Shown piece by piece: positions 1 to 11,371 of a DNA stretch of 64,000 nt (the first letter of the stretch is position 1; every line of letters begins with the position of its first letter). The position numbers and the translations under genes were made by a program. The stretch is taken from assembly GCA_014621405.1 (NCBI GenBank), contig JAANBC010000078.1:28768-92767 (forward strand), in the 5' to 3' direction. Source of the DNA: Stylonectria norvegica. Taxonomy: Eukaryota; Ascomycota; Sordariomycetes; Hypocreales; Nectriaceae. The notes under the pieces were generated by a model. It was given only the letters and a program-made list of their open reading frames with translations, was not told the origin of the DNA and searched no databases.

Positions 1-2155
1 TTGATCCAAAGATCGAAAGCACCATCGAGTAGAATCCGTGCTAAAAGCTCAACGTCCTCTACCAAGATGGATATCTTCGTAAACTCCTTATTGAGCGCGA
101 CGATATGAGAGATGAAATCGAACTTCATCCATTTACGACCATTCGCCTCGTCATCCCACGGCGTTTGATGAGGTACGAGCCTGTGTATACCCTTCAGAAC
201 ATGCCCGAGGCCATGGCGGAGATGCTCGTGTTTCAAATGATTGAGGAGATGTCGCTTCACCTGGCGATGCATATCGAACGTGATTTTGCCTTCCTTGGTG
301 GTTTTGGAGACAAGCGAATATCTTAGAAGTTTCATCGCGTGGGTATTGAACCTGTTATTGGTCATTATAAATGCCAGCGAGGCGTTTTGAACGGGTAACT
401 CAACTTGCTCCTCTTCATGAGTCCTGGTGTAACGCCTGGGGTGTCGAAGAGAAGCTGCTCTTGGATACGGTTTGGGTCAAGGAAGCAAAACGCAGCGAGC
501 AGGTTCGTTTCCTCTATATTCAAGGGACCCAGCGCGGATTTTAGGAAGTTTGACATCTTCCGCGGGCATGACAGAGGAATCTCCTCATCCCAAGCATCAA
601 CCTCGTTGGCTATTTCGGCGTACGAGTCCATGAACTTCCCAGGATCTTCTCCTTGCGCACTGATAAAGGAGCTCAGGTGGCGAATGAACAAAGGTAAGCC
701 TCCAGCCTCATCAAAAATCCGTTCCGCGTCTGTTTGTGGGATTCTCGCTCCACTCCCTTTCTCGAATATTTTGCTGACCATGGTAACTCCTTCCTTTTTC
801 TCAAGTGACTTGACGTCGATGCTGTGAGTGATATCCTCCCGCCTTTTCCAGCTGGAATCAACCGTAGTGATGATAATAGATCCTTTGCTGCAGGTGGGTC
901 GAATATCTTGTATATCGGCTTGCTTATCCACGTCGTCAAGAACTAGTACCCAGCTCAGTTCTAGGTAGATTAGCATTTATACAGCACAGATCCAGACTTG
1001 CGCCCAAAAGCTCCCGCTCACCAGTTGTATTCAGCCAATCTTTCACCATGGCCCTAATCTGATTGGATTCTTGACCCTGATCTTGATCGGAGAAGCCCAA
1101 ACTTCGTGCCATCTCTGTGATACCCTCTGTAATCTTGACAGGCGTGTCACATGTAATCCAGAAGCCTGCCTCATACTTATTTTTGTACTGATGGAAATAC
1201 TCCGCTGCTAGTTGTGTCTTGCCGACGCCGCTCAGTCCGTAAAGAGCCACAGACTTTTGAGTTTTGTCCTCTTCAACTGCCTCAGGACTGACGAATTTGT
1301 GGATTTCCTCAAGGTAGTGATCTCTTCCGGTGAAATACTCATTTCTCTGGAAAGGCATGCAATAAATGCCCCTTTTCGAAACTTCGCTGTTTCTTCTGCT
1401 GTTTGACTGAACCAGCTCCGAGTTCAGCTTTGCCAATGCAAAACCAGCCTCTGCATGGACTTTCCGAGCGAGGCTTTTGATCTTTTGTCGAGAAGCATCA
1501 AGTCGCTTAGTGAAGTGCAACCAACGGATCTTCTGCACAACACCTATAAATGATCAGCAAAGCGTCATGTCGTATGGAGTTGGAACTTAGAATACTCAGG
1601 CTGGAAGATTTGCTGCGTCCAAACGTTTGTATGCACTTCATGGTAACGGCTAAGAACTCGTCGAAAAGATCGTGTATCGCCAGGCGAAGACTCTTGCTTT
1701 CCGACAGCACTTGCAAGTATTCTTCAATTCTTGCGAGAGGTTCGAGCAAGGCTTCATAGTTCTTGAGAATCGCATCGAGGAATTCTCCTCGACTCGATGA
1801 CATCTGTTTGCCGTATTAGACATGACGGTTGTTCTTGGGAGATCAACGAAATTTCACTTACAGATATGACCAGACCAAACGCGCCCCATAGTGAACTTGA
1901 TGGCATGCCAACGCTTGAAGCCAGAGTATCCGCGGCCATGGCCAGGGGTTTAACACGGTCCATGACAAGTCGTATCCGAGTCCATCTATTGCTATCTTTG
2001 AGGGCCGTGTTCTGTCTCCTCAGTTCGGTCAAATTGGTGAAGACCCCCGCTTCAGACTCAATGGCTTCAAATTTGGCTGCTTCGCCGGCGGACAGTTGAT
2101 CCCGAAATGCCTTGTCCACCAGTTTGGCTTCAATCTTGGCATCGCTAGCATCCAT
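1..2155 (-). CDS. NB-ARC STAND (NLR-like) protein, 3' end beyond window
   Basis: Reads leftward as join(2155-1862, 1803-1596, 1543-1022, 960-469, 412-<1), about 642 residues before the window edge. Introns 1804-1861 (GTAAGT donor), 1544-1595 and 961-1021 (TGCTAAT branch) are well supported; intron 413-468 is needed to keep frame but is less certain. The N-terminal ~200 residues are a helical region resembling the Goodbye/DUF7708-type STAND N-terminal regions. An NB-ARC ATPase follows: Walker A GLSGVGKT at about 270-277 and Walker B VLVLDDVD at about 346-351, then the GGLPL motif. The last exon is the winged-helix-like start of the ligand-sensing half. Family members bind and hydrolyse ATP as switches in self/non-self recognition and regulated cell death. 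The repeat domain (TPR or other) lies outside the window, so the ligand class is unknown. ATG at 2153-2155. Confidence 0.8.
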
Positions 2156-3143
2156 GGATTCGCTGTTGGCTCGGATGTCATGAGCTCAAAGAGAAGCGAT
2201 GTGCCTTGCCTGTGTGACGCCGCAAGGCAGATTTACCCGTGGTACCAACCATTACTTATTCGTTTGGTGTGGTCGGTCTCCCAACAGCTTGGTTACTGGG
2301 ACCTTGGGATGAACCCAACTGATTCGTCTCAGGTACCGGTCTCGACTTTCCCCAATGCCCAGTAACAGCGGCTCTAGGGCGACATGCCGTCGAGACTGCG
2401 GATTTCTTGCTTAGAGGCAAACAGAAAATCACTCAGTGAAACCGCCACCTGCGGTACTGTGGTTGCGCAGGTGCCCTGTGTCAGCGTCTGCTGGCCATTT
2501 CTTGAGCCTCATGTTCCTCTCAATGCTGCAGCCTCTGACGCCCGACTAACCACCCGTATGTCGTGTGATAGCCCACGCGATTAGGCATTGGCATAAATCA
2601 ATAGTTGGGGGCCAACTTGTGCGGGCACCAATTGGCATTCCAGTTGGGGGGAGGTGCAGATGCATGGGCGCGTGGGTTATGCATGGATGCGTGAAGGAGG
2701 AATGCCAAGAATGGCTGATGAGTGACGTCTCACGATACACCGCATCATACGGGAGAAAGCCTAACAAGGGCCGTTTGTAGGGCACACAGTACCTCTTCGT
2801 GACGAAGAACGTAGTAATTATAGGGCCTGGAAGACGCTGAGAAGCAGGCTGGGATCAAGCCTATCCGATCTATTGACAGTCGTGGTTTCCTAAATTCTTG
2901 AATGTGAATTTGTGCCTACCTCCTCAGCGACCAACTTACGAATTACCCTTGCTGGCCTGTTTCTCTAGCCTCACTTCTCATTTCTTCCGCTACACAATCC
3001 CACCCACAAACAACGATCGCCGCCGCTAAGCTTCCAATCTCTCAAGTCCTGAATACGTTTTCGCCGTCAGCAGCCACCCAACATCCAATCTCAAGCTCGA
3101 GATCAGGCTCAAGCGGCGCGCCGCCGGCCGGCAGCTCAGCACG
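2156..3143. other. Intergenic, divergent promoters
   Basis: Gap between the leftward STAND gene and the rightward beta-lactamase-like gene. It contains only short unsupported ORFs. The stretch 2950-3140 is C/T-rich, as expected for a 5' leader of the downstream gene. Confidence 0.5.
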
Positions 3144-4875
3144 ATGACCCTTAGGAAACCCACGGCTGTTGCTCCCAAGTACGCAGGCAAGGCGTCTGAA
3201 CGATTGCAGCTTCCATGCTTATTGAGTCCGTAGCCTTGAATCTACCAAACAGCAAATCGCCCAGATTCGGAAAGCCTTCGGTACACCCTCAATCTCTTGC
3301 GGCGTCTTGCACAACGGCGAAGTCATCTTTCGCCATGCCGAAGGCTTGGCGGATATCGAAAGCGGTCGAGAACCAGACGCCGATACCTTGTATCTGATCG
3401 CGTCTTGCACGAAAGCGTTCGCCTCGGCAACATGTGCAGTCTTGGAAAGCGAGGGCAAGCTCAGTTGGTCGACACCAATCTCGACGTATTTGCCCGAGTT
3501 CAAAATCCCAAGCGATCCCGAGATTGGCAAGCGTGCAACTCTTGAAGATATATGCTCGCATAGCACCGGTCTTGCCCCAGTCGACCACGCTGTGATGGGA
3601 TTTCACGATGAATATTACAACCCCGGATCTGAGCAGGTCAAGATCGCCTCAAATCTCCCGGTCGTTTACGATTTTCGTTCCAGATGGCTATACAATAACT
3701 GCATGTATGGCGTTGTTGGAGAACTCATCGCCAAGATTTGCGGCACCAGTACCGGGCAGGCAATGAAGGAGATCATCTTCAAGCCGGTCGGTATGGACAG
3801 GACCTGCACCAGCGCCGCCGAATACACAGACAAGAACGTTGCCCAAGGCTACTCGATCCTCGATAGTGGTAGCGCGCTTCCTTTGGGCGACCCAAAACTC
3901 GAGGATGGCGATATTCAAGGCGCCGCGGGATTCATCCGCAGTTCCGTCAACGACATGCTCAGGTGGGCAAAGGCCGTGATGGAATCTGAGGCACCTCTCG
4001 ATAAGGACCTCAAATCACCTACGATACCCGGTGTGGAATTTGCCAGGTGTTCCCATCGCCCCATCACGTATGAGAACGGGCTCGGCGAGAACTCCTATGG
4101 ATTTGGATGGTTCCGCCATACTCTACCATCACGATGGCTCGGCTCCATTGGACCCAACTTCGCACTTTTACCAGACCCACCCATTATCGGGCAGAGTAGC
4201 GAGCCAAAACTGGCGCTGGCTCACTGGGGAGAGTTTCAAGGCTTTCTGACGTCCTTCTACACCTTTCCTGCGACCAACAGCGCCATAGTTGTCATGGCCA
4301 ACTCTTCACCCTCACGAGGGGACCCGACCGATCTGATAGCGCAAGCTCTGTGCCAAGAACTGTTCGACCTGCAGCCCCGTGTAAACTTAGCTGAGTATGC
4401 CGTCCGCGCTTCCAACACTGCCGGTCTCATCTGGTCCTCACTGGTCGAAGATTGGGTTACCACACGACACCAAAACACCGCAAGACGTCCCTCGTCCGAG
4501 TACACTGGCTTGTTCCGAAATACGGGCTTCAAGTTGAATATCGACGTTTTTGAGCTGAGCGAGGAAGAACGCGGTCACGGGGAAAACCCAGAGTTACTCG
4601 GTTTCACCGTTAACGGATTGAAGAGGCAAACGGCGAAGCTGCGACACTATCACTACGACGTCTGGACATTTCTCCCCAATTCAAGAGATGACGCCTCTCG
4701 CAAAGGAATGGAACTCTATATGAAGTTGCCTCTAGTTTTGCTATCTTTTCTGAGAGATGAAAGTGGGAAAGTGTGCGGCCTGGAATGGGACCTACAAGCT
4801 GGTCTTTGCGAAGGACCCGCCCCTGGTATAGACACAGCTGTTGATCCTGTGAAGTTCGAGCGAGTACTAGAATAA
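3144..4875 (+). CDS. Beta-lactamase/transpeptidase-like serine hydrolase
   Basis: Join(3144-3178, 3234-4875), 558 residues. The 55-nt intron (GTACGC..CCGTAG) links a short first exon to the main ORF and removes an in-frame TGA near 3222; the joined segment APNLESTKQQIAQI continues into the conserved GTPSIS..GVLHNGEV start of the family. Nucleophile motif SxxK is SCTK (Ser69, Lys72), the YxN motif is Tyr155-Asn-Asn157, and a late HWG corresponds to the HxG/KTG element. This is the class C beta-lactamase/penicillin-binding-protein fold shared with LovD-like acyltransferases and fungal esterases. No signal peptide is seen, so a cytosolic esterase or acyltransferase role is more likely than antibiotic resistance. 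The substrate cannot be read from the sequence. The C-terminal ~150 residues are a lipocalin-like extension common in fungal members. Fold confidence is high; function is open. Confidence 0.85.
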
Positions 4876-5666
4876 GTCAGTTAAATCCAACCAATAACCT
4901 CTTATCTTCGAGGCTTTCTATCAGATTCGACCCGCTCGCAGATCATTTCTGGGTGTAGCTCGGCTTCCTCTCCCCTCCTGCCACGTCTCTTACACACATG
5001 CAAGGCAGACTTACGCTACACCATGTTGCACGCACTTTCATCCAAAAAGGACGTACAGTGCAAACAAAATTGTCTTCATGCGCCAAGAGCCTCATTTGTA
5101 ATTTCAGAATTGCCTGCAGCTCAGCCTTCCCAAAGGCTGCAGTCTTGTCACTCTCATCGAGCCTTGATTCGGCGCCACGTGTGCGGTGAGCGTAGCTTTG
5201 CAGATACCTTACACACCAAAGCAAAGCGGGGAAAATCCCTCCATATCGACACATTGCTGTGTGTATGCCAATCATAGTTGCCTCCGTCTTAAACACTGCA
5301 TTCGAAAGCTGATACATCGGGAGGAATCTTATTGGTGATAGCAGCAGCCATTGTACCCCGTCACGCGATTTCGAAAACGCCTGGCATTATGCCCAACGAG
5401 CCTCACATAGAGTGGCCGTTACGAATGAATAAGCAGTGAATCAAGGGTGAGAATGTAGTGACGATTCGCTGTGCAGGTGACATCCAATATAAAATGAAGT
5501 TTGCCGGCCTGGTGATAACCCAGTATCAGGATAGAGCATACGGAAGTCGCAACCACAACTGCAACACGGATTCACCAGGCAAGCTAGAGTCAAGAGCAAA
5601 TCTACCAGAAGCTCAGTTCCTTGACTTGTTTTCTTCAACATAGTCGCCCTGAGAACCATAACCACA
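4876..5666. other. Intergenic
   Basis: Gap between two rightward genes. It contains only overlapping short ORFs without family resemblance, and presumably holds the terminator of the hydrolase gene and the promoter of the D123-like gene. Confidence 0.5.
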
Positions 5667-6923
5667 ATGGCTTCGCATGGACCCGTCAGCTTGGAGTACA
5701 TGCCCGCGCATACCTACACCACAGCTCTCCCAGCAACCCGAGATCCCTTCCGCCACGAGGCCTTGGCGAACTCGCACAACCACCATGAGCTTCACCCATG
5801 GGGCCAGGACGTCGTCGCCGGCAGTGCCGAGTTCGTTGCCCTGTACGCCGAGGCCAACAACCGCTACATGTATCATCTCTGGTACACCCCAGAGCTGGCA
5901 CCTTACATGGCCACCGAGCTGCTGAACATCGTCCCTATTTCGCGCGAGCTCATGACACCCTTGGTCAACGTCCTGAAACTTTTGCTTGAATCGGGGATCG
6001 ATGCCGCCCTCCAGTCGCCGGACGGACAGGCTGTTCTTGAGTCGTTCCAGACGATCTTGAGTGACAGCAAACTTACAAACGACGACAGGATCTTTGTCCG
6101 CCTTAGCGCTACGTCGACAAAGGACAGCTTCGCTCTCAACGTTCCGACGATCAAGCCTGATCCGATAGTCCCAGATGCCGAAACCGTCTTGAGGCGCTTC
6201 TTGACCAGTGGCCGCGCCGTTGGAAGGCTCCTCTCATTGTCGGAACGAGCCTGGGCTGCGGACCCGGGAGAGGCCATCATCATTCAGCGATGGTCCCCCG
6301 AAATTGACATTGCCCGAGAAATCCGCGTTTTCTGTCACGAAGGACGAGTTACGGCCATAAGTCAGGATGTTTGGTGGGAGAAGATGGGCTGGCGAGAGCG
6401 ATACTCGGAGGGTTTCGTCCCAGCCATCACCCAGGTCTGGGATAATGTCAAGAACCACCTCCCCTTCGACACTTGCACAATGGATGTGTTCATCACTCCC
6501 CCCAGCGACAGCAACCCCGAATGGAAAGCCCAGATCATCGAGTTCAACGGATTCGGCGCACACCTCAACACCGGCAGCGACCTGTTCCACTGGGTCAACG
6601 ACCACGACATCCTCTACGGCGCCAGGCCGGGCATCACGGTGCGATTTGTCGACGACTGGGAGGAGGGACCATCCGAGGAGATCTTCGGGTCGCCCGGAGC
6701 GCCGTCGAAGCCGGAGCAGATCGACGATACGGCTGCTGCCGAGATAGGGGCGGACAAGCCGGCCGAGGTGGAGAAGTCGGATGAACCTGCTGATCCGGAC
6801 TGGCTGGTGTTGGAGAAGAAGTTGCGGCAGAAGTATGCGGACTCTGCCAAGGATAAGGATCGCTTGGAGATGGAGGAGCGGACGAACCTGCCTCTTCGGG
6901 GACGGTGGTGCAGTGCTTATTAG
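5667..6923 (+). CDS. CDC123/D123-like ATP-grasp protein
   Basis: Single exon, 418 residues, ATG at 5667 in good context (ACCACAATGG). The middle matches the D123 fold: RIFVRLSATSTKD (counterpart of the KLxxSxPKD strand), IIIQRWSPEIDIAREIRVFCHEGRVTAISQ (ATP-grasp core with the E-x-R-x-F element), MDVFITP and QIIEFNGFG (counterpart of the L-I-D-F-N-P-F metal/ATP site). CDC123 is a chaperone that promotes assembly of translation initiation factor eIF2. This copy is more divergent than the canonical fungal CDC123, has a histidine-rich N terminus and an acidic, Lys/Glu-rich C-terminal tail (about 335-400), and may be a second, specialised member of the family rather than the essential orthologue. 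No introns are needed. A cytosolic location is inferred from the lack of targeting signals. Confidence 0.75.
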   Translation: MASHGPVSLEYMPAHTYTTALPATRDPFRHEALANSHNHHELHPWGQDVVAGSAEFVALYAEANNRYMYHLWYTPELAPYMATELLNIVPISRELMTPLVNVLKLLLESGIDAALQSPDGQAVLESFQTILSDSKLTNDDRIFVRLSATSTKDSFALNVPTIKPDPIVPDAETVLRRFLTSGRAVGRLLSLSERAWAADPGEAIIIQRWSPEIDIAREIRVFCHEGRVTAISQDVWWEKMGWRERYSEGFVPAITQVWDNVKNHLPFDTCTMDVFITPPSDSNPEWKAQIIEFNGFGAHLNTGSDLFHWVNDHDILYGARPGITVRFVDDWEEGPSEEIFGSPGAPSKPEQIDDTAAAEIGADKPAEVEKSDEPADPDWLVLEKKLRQKYADSAKDKDRLEMEERTNLPLRGRWCSAY

Positions 6924-7379
6924 GGGGTTGTGGAAGTATTGGCCTGTTTACCAAGTATTGGAAGCGCAAGCGACGTTCCCTGTGGCGTCTGTTTGGCACG
7001 AACGGTGGACACCTTGACCCTGGAAGCAACTCTTATGAACAACGAGACTAAAAGTGCCAGTGCCAAATACCTACGTTCTCATCAATTTCCTGGTGCCTCG
7101 CTCTCAATATGTGACTCGTAGAAGCCGAGCTTCGCAGCAAACGAGTTCGCCGAGAATGCTGAGTTTTAGAGTTGAAAAGCGGTCCAAGACTAAGGAAATG
7201 TTCCATCGAAGGCTCAGCGAGATCGGATTTCCACGGCGCTGAGACGGCTCATTGAGTTGCCCATCTTCTAACATTGGATTCGACATTTTGGTCACGAAGG
7301 CACCTCACCAGGGATCCCACACCTAAACATAACATGATATCTATTAAAGAACAATTTTTATGATCTCAAACATGTTATG
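6924..7379. other. Intergenic, convergent gene ends
   Basis: 3' flanks of the D123-like gene (+) and the HVA1-type gene (-). Short unsupported ORFs only. Confidence 0.5.
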
Positions 7380-8453
7380 CTAGTTCAATTCGTGATTGAG
7401 CTTGATCGCCTTTGACTTGCCCGCGTCCAACACCACCGCGGGATCATCTGGCTTTCCCTTGCGACTAACTTCGTTTCCGTTCTTCGTAGTAATACTCGTC
7501 CTGCGATACAAGATTAGTTTCATTTGCATATGAGGAGTGACATCCGTGGACTTACTGTTCGCCCTTGACGTCAAGCACCTTTCCTTCGGGTTGGCCGCCT
7601 CCCCAGTTCCAGCTGACTGTGTCGCCCTTCTTCGGTCCCTTCTTCGTCTTTCCACCCTGTTTGCTATCGTTGCCATCCTCTTCAGCATTGTCCTCGTCGG
7701 TAGCGTTCTCTTCAGCTTGTTCGTCTCCGCCATTCTTATTGTCATCCACGGAAGCGTCCTCGTCGCTCACTTCCTCTTCGTCGGCGGCGTCCGCTTTCTT
7801 TCCTTCATTGGTCTTCCCGCTCTGTCGCGTTTCCCTCTTTTTATTAGATCCAGCTTGTCCATTGCTGGCCTTTCGCTTGTGACCCGATTCCTTGTCACCA
7901 TTCTTCGCCTCATCTTTTTCGTCCACTTCTTCGTCTTCGGCAGATTTGTCTTTGCTCTTCTTCTCTGATCCGGCTTTTCCTTGAGCCTTCAGAAAGTCGT
8001 GACCCCAGTTCTTGAGTGATGCGTAGGATTTGGTCTTCTTCACCTCCTCTGCGGATTTGTCGTTGTTGCCCTTTGTCTCTTGGGCAAGATGGCGTTTGCT
8101 GTGTAGTCTGATTAGCCTGTGAACTGTATCTTCCATGCATCAAAAAAGTAGATCACATAATTATGATAACTCCTGAATTGCAATTGGCTTGCGAAGACAT
8201 ACCAGTATGAGACAACCTTGCGCATGTGCTTGATCTGATCTTCAGTATACTTCTCAGGATCTTTCTTTGGGTTGTCCTTCAAGATTTCCACGATCTTTCT
8301 CCCACTGTCATGCCCAACAGTTTCGCCATCTTCGTTCTCCTTTGGCCACCCGGCGCTGTTGGAGTCGTCAGATTTGAGCCATTTCTCAATCTCCGCGGCC
8401 GTCATATTGACAAGTTCATTGAACTCCTGAATGACTTCATTCTGGTCTTTCAT
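7380..8453 (-). CDS. DUF3140 - HVA1/Tudor (DUF2945) fusion protein
   Basis: Reads leftward as join(8453-8203, 8116-7556, 7500-7380), 310 residues. Introns 8117-8202 (GTATGT..TTCACAG) and 7501-7555 (GTAAGT..TCGCAG) keep the frame. Residues 1-100 match DUF3140: NMTAAEIEKWLKS, ETVGHDSGRKIVEIL and the terminal HMRKVVSYW..KRHLAQ. Residues 110-235 are a very acidic and basic low-complexity linker (Lys/Glu/Asp/Ser, several KK and DEDA blocks, probably nuclear). Residues from about 238 (KKGDTVSWNWGGGQPEGKV) form a hypervirulence-associated protein 1 (HVA1) Tudor domain. DUF3140 and HVA1 domains also occur as separate small proteins in bacteria and fungi; here they are in one chain. No biochemical role is established. 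The hydrophobic ORF on the opposite strand (7537-7968) is a shadow of the charged linker. Confidence 0.8.
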
Positions 8454-9705
8454 TTCGGCGGCTGTTATAGGGGATGTAGGTTTAAGGACGAAGGCGGTCT
8501 ATGTGATTTGTTGATGACTTAATGCCTATGGATCTATCCATCAATTGTTAGAATCGAGGTGAAGTTATTTATCTTTGAACTGGTCTGGGAGTTTCTTTTT
8601 TGGCGTTTGTGTCGTCATGTTTCCATGAATCATAGCGTCATAGAAACCATCGGAAATCGGTTCGTGCCATGTCGTCAAGAATTGCCCTGATCAACATCAT
8701 GAACGAGTTGATTGGTGGTACCTTAAAGTTAGAGGAATGCTAGTGTTTCCACATTGTCTTGGAAGCGCTATACTAAGTCGATTTAGCGGCCAAGTAAGTA
8801 TGGTTTTTTATTAGGAAGACAGTGAAAAACGATACAACTGCTTCAACGCAAACTTATGCATCGCGCACTGGTTTGTATCTGAGTATGTTTGGTCAAACAC
8901 TCTAGCAGATAGTTAGAAACATATGATAAGCAGGTTCGCCGACAATATTGAATGCACAGTTTGACCGATTCACCTTCAAAATCGGGGTTCTTGATACATC
9001 AAGATATAATTATATTCCTTCGAACCTTGTGATAATATTGTCCAAAGCCTTCCTCATCTTGATCTCGCAGACGGCGTTTCGCGTATCTCAGGTAAAAAGA
9101 TCGGGTTGCGCCGGACCCGCCAATAGCACGTGAATCCTTGAACACCGATGACCATGGTTCGTAAGCTCTTTCTTATCGAGTCTCAAGCAATACCGGAAGC
9201 TATTTCGAGCGTAAACCGAGATTAACACTAATCGTCCAACCGTGTAAGTGAAAAGAGCGTAATATTCTCAACTGCCGCATTCAGCACAAGATGGACGATC
9301 GGGATAGCCCGGCTAGCTTTACGTAATCAGGGCCGGTCCCGCCTCTCCCCTGAAATTCTCCCCCACAGCGGGGAAGGGTACGGGGCCTGGGACCACTTTT
9401 CGCCGTATCGAGCTTCAAGGACCGTCGCAAAAGATTGTGACTCAGGATCGACAGCTGCGGCAACGGACTCTTCAACATTCGATTCCAGGCCACTACTTAT
9501 TGCGAGCCCATCCAGAAGCTCAATATCTGCAACTCTGAAGCTCCCTCTAAGCCAATTGGCATTATTCGCGACGCGCACCAAACTCTTCCCCCCCTGCAAA
9601 CTTGGTGTGTAACCTCCTTCGTGTTGCGCCAGCTCGAAGCAATTGAACTCGCAAGCAGGAAGACCTGTTTCGCTAACATTGATAGAAGCCTTCCAAAAAC
9701 GAGCC
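8454..9705. other. Intergenic, divergent promoters
   Basis: About 1.25 kb between the HVA1-type gene (-) and LYS1 (+). The left two thirds are AT-rich; 9330-9400 is C/G-rich (runs of C and G around 9350-9390) in the proximal LYS1 promoter. No gene recognised. Confidence 0.5.
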
Positions 9706-11001
9706 ATGTCTGCCTACCCTGCCATCCTGCTCCGCGCAGAGGAGAAGCCCCTCGAGCACCGATCCTTCTCCCCCGCCGTCATCAAGTCTTTGGTCGACGC
9801 CGGATATCCCATAACCGTCGAAAAGTCCTCGACCGATCCCAACTTTCGGCGCATATTCGAAGACTCCGAGTACGAAAGTGCTGGCGCAACCCTAGTCCCC
9901 GCGGGTGGATGGCCCAAGGCCGCCCCGGGAACCCTGGTTCTTGGCCTCAAGGAGATCCCTGAGGAGGACTTTCCCCTCAAGAACGATCAGATCAGCTTCG
10001 CACACTGCTACAAGAACCAAGGGGGCTGGGAGAAGGTGCTGGGCCGATTTTCCCGCGGAGGATCGACCTTGTACGATCTAGAGTTCCTAGTAGATTCCAC
10101 TGGCAGACGTGTCTCGGCCTTCGGATATCATGCAGGTAAATTAACATTTTTGAAGCGATGCTATGCATCTTACAGAGCACCCAGAACCTAATCATGGTTA
10201 ATAGGTTTTACCGGAGCGGCGTTGGGTATCAAGACGTGGCAATGGCAGTTGACACATCCCGGCGAGAAGCTTCCTTCAGTTGCAAGCTTCACTGATGGAC
10301 GTGGATACTACCGCAACGAGGCAGAGCTAGTTAAGCAGATCAGTGAGGATGTTGCTGCTGGAGAAAAGGCCCTTGGACGTAAGCCTACAGCCATTGTCCT
10401 CGGCGCGCTTGGCCGCTGTGGTTCTGGAGCTGTTGACTTGTTCCTCAAGGCTGGTATTCCTGAGGAGAACATTACTCGCTGGGATCTCCAAGAGGTCAAG
10501 GAAGCTGGAGAAGGGCCGTACGAGCAGATCGCGCAACACGACATCTTCTTGAACGCCGTAAGTTCCCACATCATGGACCACCTTGAACGATAACTAACAA
10601 AACTTTAGATCTACCTCTCCAAGCCTATCCCTCCCTTTGTCAACGATGAGCTCCTATCCAAGGCGGGCCGTAAGCTCGCAGTCGTTGTCGACGTCTCTTG
10701 CGACACGACCAACCCGCACAACCCCATCCCCATCTACTCCATCAACACCACCTTCGACGACCCTACCGTCCCCGTCGTTGTCAAGAACGACCAGAACAAG
10801 AGCCCCCTCTCCGTCATCAGCATCGACCACCTACCGTCGATGCTCCCGCGCGAAGCCAGCGAGGCCTTCAGCGAGGGTCTGAAGGAGTCGCTACTGACAC
10901 TCAAGGACCGCAAGACCTCCCCTGTGTGGGCGCGTGCCGAGAAGCTGTTCAACGAGAAGGTCGCACTTCTTCCCGAGGCGTTGAGGACTAAGGAATTCTG
11001 A
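9706..11001 (+). CDS. LYS1: Saccharopine dehydrogenase (NAD+, L-lysine-forming)
   Basis: Join(9706-10135, 10205-10557, 10609-11001), 391 residues, close to the family's 370-390. It catalyses the last step of the alpha-aminoadipate pathway: saccharopine + NAD+ + water to L-lysine + 2-oxoglutarate + NADH. Diagnostic segments are ILLRAEEKPLEHRSFSP at the N terminus, the ISFAHCYKNQGGWEKVLGRF loop, LEFLVDSTGRRVSAFGYHAGFTGAALG across the first splice, and the dinucleotide-binding ALGRCGSGAVDLF, followed by NAIYLSKPIPPFV across the second splice and DVSCDTTNPHNPIP. Introns are 69 nt (branch CTAATC) and 51 nt (branch AACTAAC). The start is ATG at 9706, matching the usual short N terminus; an upstream in-frame extension has no ATG. 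The enzyme is usually cytosolic or peroxisomal in fungi; the C terminus (RTKEF) is not a clear PTS1. Confidence 0.96.
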
Positions 11002-11371
11002 GTCCATTGGATTTGTTAGACTACGATAAGACTACGGAGGTGATGAGTCGGGGTAATGGGGAGAATAGATGGCATAAGCAGCCACACCAATATAGAGAAA
11101 AGTCCAAGCGCAAATCGTCGCTTTTTATATCCCACTTCTTCGAGCAAAAATCCGACCTATTGGCCAGTGATTGTTGAATGCCGCTGTCCTCAAGACTTGA
11201 CCGTAAGCTTGAATTCTCCAGTTCCTCAGTTCTGTTACGCTGTTACTTCTATTTAAGCCCATACAGTTGCGGATAGGCATGTCGCATGGCCCCGAAGCCG
11301 CATGTCACTAAGCCCAAGTAATTTATCTTGAGATTAATTTGCTGCGTAGACATTATTACATTTTCTCCTAT
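11002..11371. other. Intergenic, convergent gene ends
   Basis: 3' flanks of LYS1 (+) and the short-chain dehydrogenase (-); no feature recognised. Confidence 0.5.

Noticed and set aside
7537..7968. 143-codon very hydrophobic ORF on the plus strand
   Set aside because: It is antisense to the Lys/Glu/Asp-rich linker of the HVA1-type gene; reverse complements of charged codons read as Leu, Phe, Val and Ser.
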